Assembly: GCF_020424085.1 (NCBI RefSeq)
Contig: NZ_CP080203.1
Span: forward strand, 868,001-932,000
Length of the DNA stretch: 64,000 bases
Origin: Mycetocola spongiae
GTDB lineage: Bacteria > Actinomycetota > Actinomycetes > Actinomycetales > Microbacteriaceae
Reading direction: 5' to 3'
Shown here: piece by piece, positions 58,329-64,000 of the stretch
Layout of the letters: each line of letters starts with the position of its first letter
How positions within the stretch are numbered: position 1 is the first letter of the stretch
The notes under the pieces: generated by a model
Seen by the model: only the letters and a program-made list of their open reading frames with translations
Told to the model about the DNA's origin: nothing
Database searches by the model: none
Translations under genes and position numbers: made by a program

Positions 58329-60971
58329 TTAATCCCGGGCCGCGAGCGCCTCGGCCACATCATCGCGCGAGGATACCTGAAGCTTTTGCAGGATCTTCGC
58401 GGCGTGGGTCTCCACGGTGCGCTTGGAAATGGTCAGCCGCTTGGCGATGTCCTTATTGGAAAAGCCCAGCGCCAGCAGCTCCGCCAGCTGCTGTTCGCGT
58501 CCGGTCAGGTCGGCATGCGGCCTACCCGCGGGGATAAACAGGCCGCGGCGGGCCAGGGCGCGCGCCTCGGAGCCCCCGTTGCGCTCGCCTCCCCGCACGA
58601 TATGTTCCAGGCTGCCCAGCAGGAGCGCTGCGAGGGGGGTCTCCACCTGGCCCGCGATCTCCCGCGCCCGCTCCAGCTCGGCCGTGCTCGGACCCTCGGG
58701 TGCGCAGAGCGCCACGGCGTGGAGCCCCCGCAGTTCCATCAGCGTAAAACCGTATTCCCGGGAGCGTTCTACGATCTCGCGGGCCTCCACCGGCGAGGCT
58801 CCCCCGGGCTGATAGAGCGCCCCGAGCAGCGCGTAATAACGCTCGGGCATTTCCAGCAGTGCGCTGGTGCGCCCGCGCAGCAGGCGCAGCTGGCGGGCTG
58901 CATCCGCGGAACCCTCAAGATCGCCGGTGGCACCCAGCGCAAGCGAGAGCACCGCGAGCAGCAGGCCCTCCGAGGCGGTTCCGGCAAAATCCTCCAGCTC
59001 GGCATAGGCGATCTTCAGGTTGGTCACGGCGGTGCCCCACTCGCCCAGGTTGATCGAGATCAGCCCGCGGCCGAAGGCCACCAGCGATTGCCGCACCCGG
59101 ACGTGTCCCGGGTTGCGTTCCATCGTGAGGTTTAGGAAGGCGTAGATCGCCGAGGCCTCGCGCACGTTTCCGGCAAACATATCGGCCAGGCACCAGGCGC
59201 CCACGATATCGCCGATTGCGAGCGGCTGCTCCCGCGTGGAGCGCACCGCGAGGGTGAGCTGTTGGCGGCCCACCGCGCGGGCCCGTTTCACCTCCCCGCG
59301 CTGGGCGAGGGAGATGATCATGCTGGAGGCCAGCGGCAGAAAATCGGTGGCCGAACGCGCCTGCGCATAGAGGTGATTATGCATGCCGGCGGCCTCGTGC
59401 ATCGCGCCACCATAGGCGAGATAGATGCCGCGGGCGATCTCCAGGCGGCGCAGCCGCGCACCGTCCTCGGGCTCGTCCCCGAGCAGGCCCTCGGCCCAGT
59501 CCAGGTGGTCCAGGCCCGCGCGCCAGCGGCCGCTCTGCATCACGGCCGCCTCGGCGGTGATCAGGGCCAGGGCGGTGGCCAGTTCGGCGCGCTCGGGTCC
59601 CGCGGGCAGCAGCTCACAGAGCTCCCGCGCGGGGAGAAAATCCTCCTCCGCGCCCGCGGGGTTATTGCGAAACCGATACGCCTCGATGCGGTCGATATAG
59701 GCGCGGATGCGCTGGCCATGGCTCGCCTCGGGATGCAGCAGCAGGGCGCTGGAAAGCCGAATCCGGGCGTCATAATCGGCGAGTGAGCGGGCCAGGGCGC
59801 AGGCCTGATCCAGGATGGGCAGCGGCACGGTGCGCCCGCCGCCCAGGCCCCAAAACACCACCGTGAGCAGATCGGCGGTTTCCCCGCGCCACGGCCCGGT
59901 TGTGGTGGTGCCGCCCACCACCGCGTCATAAAGCTCGCCGAAGCGTGCCCAGACCTGTGCTGCATTCAGCAGGCCCGACATGGTTTCGCCGTAGATCGGA
60001 TGGGCGAGCGTGATCACGGGGTCCTGTTCGCGCCCGCGGCGCGTGCCAAAGACGATCAGGCCGTCATCGGCCAGCGCGGCCAGCGCGGCGCTATGCACGT
60101 GTCCCTGGAGCAGGCGCAGCGGCACGGGTGCGCACAGCGCAACCGTTTCAAAGGCCGCGCGTTTTTCCGGGGCCAGCCCGGTCAGTTCGGCGCGGATGAT
60201 ATCGCTCAGGGTGGTCTCCGCGGGCAGTGGTCGCCGCCAGACGGAGAGCCCGTGCCGGGTTTCAAAGGCGGCGGAGGCATCCAGCGAGCGCAGCAGCTCC
60301 GTGAGAAAAAGCGCATTGCCTCCGGTGACCTCGGCGAGCCGGGCCTGGGTTTCCGGGGCGAGCAGGCGCGGGCTCAGCAGCTCCGCGGAGATCTCGGCCA
60401 CCTCCTCCACAGTGAGCGAGGGCACCACGATGCGTTCCAGGTTTCCGGCGCGCCACGCGCTGATCAGCCCGGCGGAGGGTCCCGGCGTGGAGCGGCAGGT
60501 GAGGATCACCCGCACATCGGTGCGCGAGACCAGATAGTCCACTACCAGCGCGCTCATGCTATCCAGCAGGGGAACATCGTCGATCAGGATCAGGAGGCGG
60601 CCCGGGCTGGCCTTTTTGCCCTCCTCCTCGGCGCGCTGCACGCAGTCGCGGATGATGGCCTGCCCCACCCGGTCCACGCTCTGCTCGGTGAAGCGTTCAT
60701 AGTCCCCGAGCGCGGAGACAAATACGGCCAGCGGCGATTCCCGGGTGGCGGTGGTGGCCGCAAAATGCGCAAGATAGACGCCGCTTTCCCGGGCCAGCAG
60801 CTCGTCCATGCTGCGCAACGCAAGCGAGGTTTTACCGATTCCGCCCGCGCCAATCAGAAGGGCGTTTCCGCCGGGCCGCTCCACGGCATGCACAACCGAG
60901 CCGATCAGGGTGCGTCGGCCCCAGAAGCGGCCGCCGCGGCGCAGGTGTCCGGGTCGAATTCCGCCGCTCAT
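58329..60971 (-). CDS. LAL-type large ATP-binding LuxR-family regulator
   Basis: 880 residues. N-terminal AAA/STAND ATPase: ALLIGAGGIGKTSLALRS (Walker A near 41-49), RLLILIDDVPLLDSMS (Walker B near 126-132) and VRVILTCRSTPGPS. A long helical, TPR-like middle covers about residues 330-800. The C-terminal LuxR HTH reads LTGREQQLAELLALGFSNKDIAKRLTISKRTVETHAAKILQKLQVSSRDDV. Such MalT-like regulators integrate ligand and nucleotide state to switch transcription. It is flanked by the two paralogous hydrolases, one convergent and one divergent, so it is a candidate regulator of them. Confidence 0.92.
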   Translation of the reverse strand: MSGGIRPGHLRRGGRFWGRRTLIGSVVHAVERPGGNALLIGAGGIGKTSLALRSMDELLARESGVYLAHFAATTATRESPLAVFVSALGDYERFTEQSVDRVGQAIIRDCVQRAEEEGKKASPGRLLILIDDVPLLDSMSALVVDYLVSRTDVRVILTCRSTPGPSAGLISAWRAGNLERIVVPSLTVEEVAEISAELLSPRLLAPETQARLAEVTGGNALFLTELLRSLDASAAFETRHGLSVWRRPLPAETTLSDIIRAELTGLAPEKRAAFETVALCAPVPLRLLQGHVHSAALAALADDGLIVFGTRRGREQDPVITLAHPIYGETMSGLLNAAQVWARFGELYDAVVGGTTTTGPWRGETADLLTVVFWGLGGGRTVPLPILDQACALARSLADYDARIRLSSALLLHPEASHGQRIRAYIDRIEAYRFRNNPAGAEEDFLPARELCELLPAGPERAELATALALITAEAAVMQSGRWRAGLDHLDWAEGLLGDEPEDGARLRRLEIARGIYLAYGGAMHEAAGMHNHLYAQARSATDFLPLASSMIISLAQRGEVKRARAVGRQQLTLAVRSTREQPLAIGDIVGAWCLADMFAGNVREASAIYAFLNLTMERNPGHVRVRQSLVAFGRGLISINLGEWGTAVTNLKIAYAELEDFAGTASEGLLLAVLSLALGATGDLEGSADAARQLRLLRGRTSALLEMPERYYALLGALYQPGGASPVEAREIVERSREYGFTLMELRGLHAVALCAPEGPSTAELERAREIAGQVETPLAALLLGSLEHIVRGGERNGGSEARALARRGLFIPAGRPHADLTGREQQLAELLALGFSNKDIAKRLTISKRTVETHAAKILQKLQVSSRDDVAEALAARD

Positions 60972-61305
60972 CGCCGCGACATCCGCGGGCGGGGGGCAAA
61001 CGGGATCTTAACCATGGGTGCTGCTCTCGGGGGAGGTTTCGCGTCTCGAGACCCCGGGGGTAGGGATTCGGACGGCACCAACCGGAAATGACTCGATCGG
61101 TGAGACACGACGATACGTAGTCTATATTTTGCGCACGCCGGGCGCATCTTCGGGCAGCGTTCTCCCCCGCGGCGCGGGGTGACAGATGTCACGGGTGGCC
61201 GTGACATCGCGGCACTATCGGGTTCCCGCGCGGGGCCGCAGACTGGAACCATCGCCGGAACACACGGTTTCCGGGCCACCACCTCTACCCACACGGGGGC
61301 ACATA
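60972..61305. other. 334-bp divergent promoter region of the LAL regulator and hydrolase 2
   Basis: An AT-rich patch at 61105-61130 could serve as leftward promoter for the LAL gene. The response-regulator operator sits at 61179-61216, with the conserved CTGGAACCAT block at 61243-61252. No gene is seen. Confidence 0.55.
61179..61216. promoter_or_regulatory. bipartite response-regulator operator of hydrolase 2
   Basis: GTGACAGATGTCAC (61179-61192) is a perfect 6-2-6 repeat, followed after 8 bp by GTGACATCGCGGCACT (61201-61216). It matches the serine-hydrolase promoter at 29538-29575, with the same 22-bp half-to-half and 42-bp downstream spacing. Confidence 0.75.
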
Positions 61306-62250
61306 GTGAAAAAATTTCTGAAGGTCACTGCGATCGTCATCGGCACGATTTTGGCGCTCTTTGCGCTGGGCCTGGGGACCACCACTGTGGTGAACGCGGT
61401 GGCCACCGGCTCCGAGACGAAAAACCTGAAGCCCTATGGGGAGCTGATCGAGGTGGATGGCAAAAACATGAACGTCGTGGATCGCGGCGCCGGGGAGCAG
61501 ACCATTGTGCTGCTGCCGGGCCTGGGTACCGCGGCCCCCGGCCTGGACTTTGAGCCGCTGATCGCGCAGCTGGAGGACCGCTTCCGGGTGATCGCGGTCG
61601 AGCCGCTGGGCACGGGCCTGAGCGATGAGGCGGGCACCGCGCGCACGAGCGAAAATATCGCCCGGGAGGTGCACGGCGCCCTGTCCACGATGGGGGTGCG
61701 CAGCTATAGCCTGATGGGTCACTCGATCGCGGGCATCTACGCCCTCACCTATGTGAATGAGTTCCCCGAGGAGGTCACGGCGTTTATCGGAATCGATTCG
61801 AGTGTCCCGAACCAGCCCGGCGCCGATTCGGAATATCCCACGGAGTCGATGCAGCAGCTCAAGGCGCTTGGCCTGCTCCGGGTGCTGGATGGCCTGGCCC
61901 CGGACATGTATACGGACCTGGACTATACGCCCGAGATGAAGGATCAGATGCATGTGCTTGCGCTGCGCCACGCGGCCAGCGATGACCTGGGCAGCGAGAT
62001 GAACCTCGCCGGCGAGAATTTTGCCGCGGCCCGCGAGCTGAGCTTCCCCGCGGATCTGCCCGTGCTCCTCTTTGTGGTGAGCGAGGGCGAGGATGTGGAG
62101 GGCTGGATTCCCCTGCACGAGGAGCAGATTGCCGCGCAGACCACGGGCCGCATGATCCTGATGGACGGCGACCACTATCTGCACCACACCCTGGCCCCGC
62201 AGATCGCGGCCGAGACCGTGTCCTTCCTGGACGCACTCCCGGCCCGCTAA
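61306..62250 (+). CDS. membrane-anchored alpha/beta hydrolase 2
   Basis: 314 residues from GTG 61306, which gives the same N-terminus as hydrolase 1 (VKKFLKVTAIVIGTILALFALGLGTTTVVNAVATGSE). The extended frame from 61186 is rejected because it would translate the operator. Nucleophile Ser140 in LMGHSIAGIYALTYVNEF; histidine in LMDGDHYLHHTLAPQ near 290. It shares most motifs with hydrolase 1 (VDGKNMNVV, LVP/LLPGLGTAAPGLDFEPLI, GTGLSDEAGTARTSENIAREVH). Its promoter carries the DesKR-like operator, which the paralogue lacks, so the copies probably respond to different signals. Confidence 0.88.
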   Translation: MKKFLKVTAIVIGTILALFALGLGTTTVVNAVATGSETKNLKPYGELIEVDGKNMNVVDRGAGEQTIVLLPGLGTAAPGLDFEPLIAQLEDRFRVIAVEPLGTGLSDEAGTARTSENIAREVHGALSTMGVRSYSLMGHSIAGIYALTYVNEFPEEVTAFIGIDSSVPNQPGADSEYPTESMQQLKALGLLRVLDGLAPDMYTDLDYTPEMKDQMHVLALRHAASDDLGSEMNLAGENFAAARELSFPADLPVLLFVVSEGEDVEGWIPLHEEQIAAQTTGRMILMDGDHYLHHTLAPQIAAETVSFLDALPAR

Positions 62251-62263
62251 CCCCCGACCCGCG

Positions 62264-62303
62264 ACGGCGGTAGTGGAGCTTCCCCCGGCTCCGCTACCGC
62301 CGT
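62264..62303 (+). terminator. hairpin terminator after hydrolase 2
   Basis: ACGGCGGTAG-T-GGAGC pairs with GCTCC-G-CTACCGCCGT around an eight-base loop. Only a weak T-run (TTGTG) follows. Confidence 0.75.
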
Positions 62304-62425
62304 TGTGTTCTGCCCGGAATACGTATTGACCACCGATGCCCGCGGCCGCCCGCCACAACAGAATGGGTATCGGGGCCGGGACGCTACGGTACCCGGCGTG
62401 ACGCTGTCCGTCCGCACCCCGCTCC

Positions 62426-62481
62426 CGCGGCGATATCCCACCCCAATTCCTCCCCCCTCGCGGGGTGCGGATATCGCCGCG
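62426..62481. repeat. long inverted repeat upstream of the UvrA-like gene
   Basis: CGCGGCGATATCC (62426-62438) is exactly complementary to 62469-62481, with CACCCC...GGGGTG continuing the stem inside. It could form a large hairpin in the leader or a cruciform, 144 bp before the start. Confidence 0.65.
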
Positions 62482-62624
62482 CGACCCCGACACGACGCCC
62501 CGGGTAGACAGCGACCACACTCCCGAGGAAAATCGGTCTTGATGTTCGTGGTTGGTTGCCGCGGGCATGCACCGATCCACGGGCCGGGGCCAGTGCCCTC
62601 CCGTCCTCACCGATGGAGATTCTG

Positions 62625-64000
<1,376 letters not shown>

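Larger units (their letters stand above)
62251..62624. other. 374-bp intergenic region with two hairpins, no gene seen
   Basis: It contains the hydrolase terminator (62264-62303) and a larger inverted repeat (62426-62481). The remaining sequence shows no convincing frame. The UvrA-like start is fixed by GGAG inside ATGGAGATTCTG. Confidence 0.55.

Noticed and set aside
61186-61305. Extended start of hydrolase 2 at 61186
   Set aside because: It would translate the response-regulator operator; GTG 61306 aligns with the paralogue's N-terminus.

Overview
The window is high-GC DNA with dense, short-spaced genes, many GTG starts, a single-membrane cell envelope (lipoproteins, sortase-type cell-wall anchors) and actinobacterial families such as a DesK/DesR-like two-component pair, a TipAS-type MerR, a CGNR zinc-finger protein, a YidC plus small DUF6412-like protein, and Lrp next to brnFE. 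This points to an actinobacterium, most likely Microbacteriaceae. That placement is inferred from gene content only. No rRNA, tRNA, CRISPR array, phage or insertion sequence was recognised.

Layout. 1-6.8 kb: left-truncated siderophore-interacting reductase with a DtxR-type iron box, then an AGPS-like flavoprotein divergent from a TetR-glpD pair, a GNAT and a CGNR protein. 7-14 kb: a Gfo/Idh/MocA oxidoreductase, a sortase-anchored leucine-rich-repeat (LRR) protein, a 910-residue lysine/alanine-repeat membrane protein and a metallo-beta-lactamase-fold hydrolase. 14-24.5 kb: acyl-CoA synthetase, SDR with a perfect operator palindrome, membrane and lipoproteins, MFS exporter, CPA1 antiporter, YidC unit. 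25-31.5 kb: DEAD-box helicase, DsbA-like thioredoxin, DesKR-like two-component system divergent from a secreted serine hydrolase. 31.6-39 kb: a sugar oxidoreductase/isomerase operon, lrp-brnFE, a HelD/HelR-type ATPase and a PAP2 phosphatase. 39.4-44.3 kb: three tandem LRR surface proteins joined by a nearly identical 316-bp cassette. 45-56 kb: iron acquisition, with an orphan siderophore-binding lipoprotein plus AraC regulator, an aromatic monooxygenase, and a full operon (binding protein, two permeases, ATPase, enterochelin-esterase-like hydrolase) divergent from a second AraC regulator. Iron boxes precede both binding proteins. 56-64 kb: TipAS-type MerR, two paralogous membrane-anchored alpha/beta hydrolases flanking a large LuxR-family (LAL) regulator, and a right-truncated UvrA-like ATPase that lacks the UvrB-binding insert.

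Most notable signals. (1) The promoters of the serine hydrolase (29.6 kb) and one alpha/beta hydrolase (61.3 kb) share a bipartite operator, 28 of 29 bases identical over its core. A conserved downstream block follows at exactly the same distance in both, which predicts a regulon of the DesKR-like system. (2) The LRR surface-protein family is built on a duplicated cassette that spans one gene's anchor, the spacer and the next gene's signal peptide. (3) By my count TAG ends 35 of 57 complete genes. Of 12 convergent junctions, five share the tetranucleotide CTAG as interlocked stops and five others hold a long perfect hairpin terminator.
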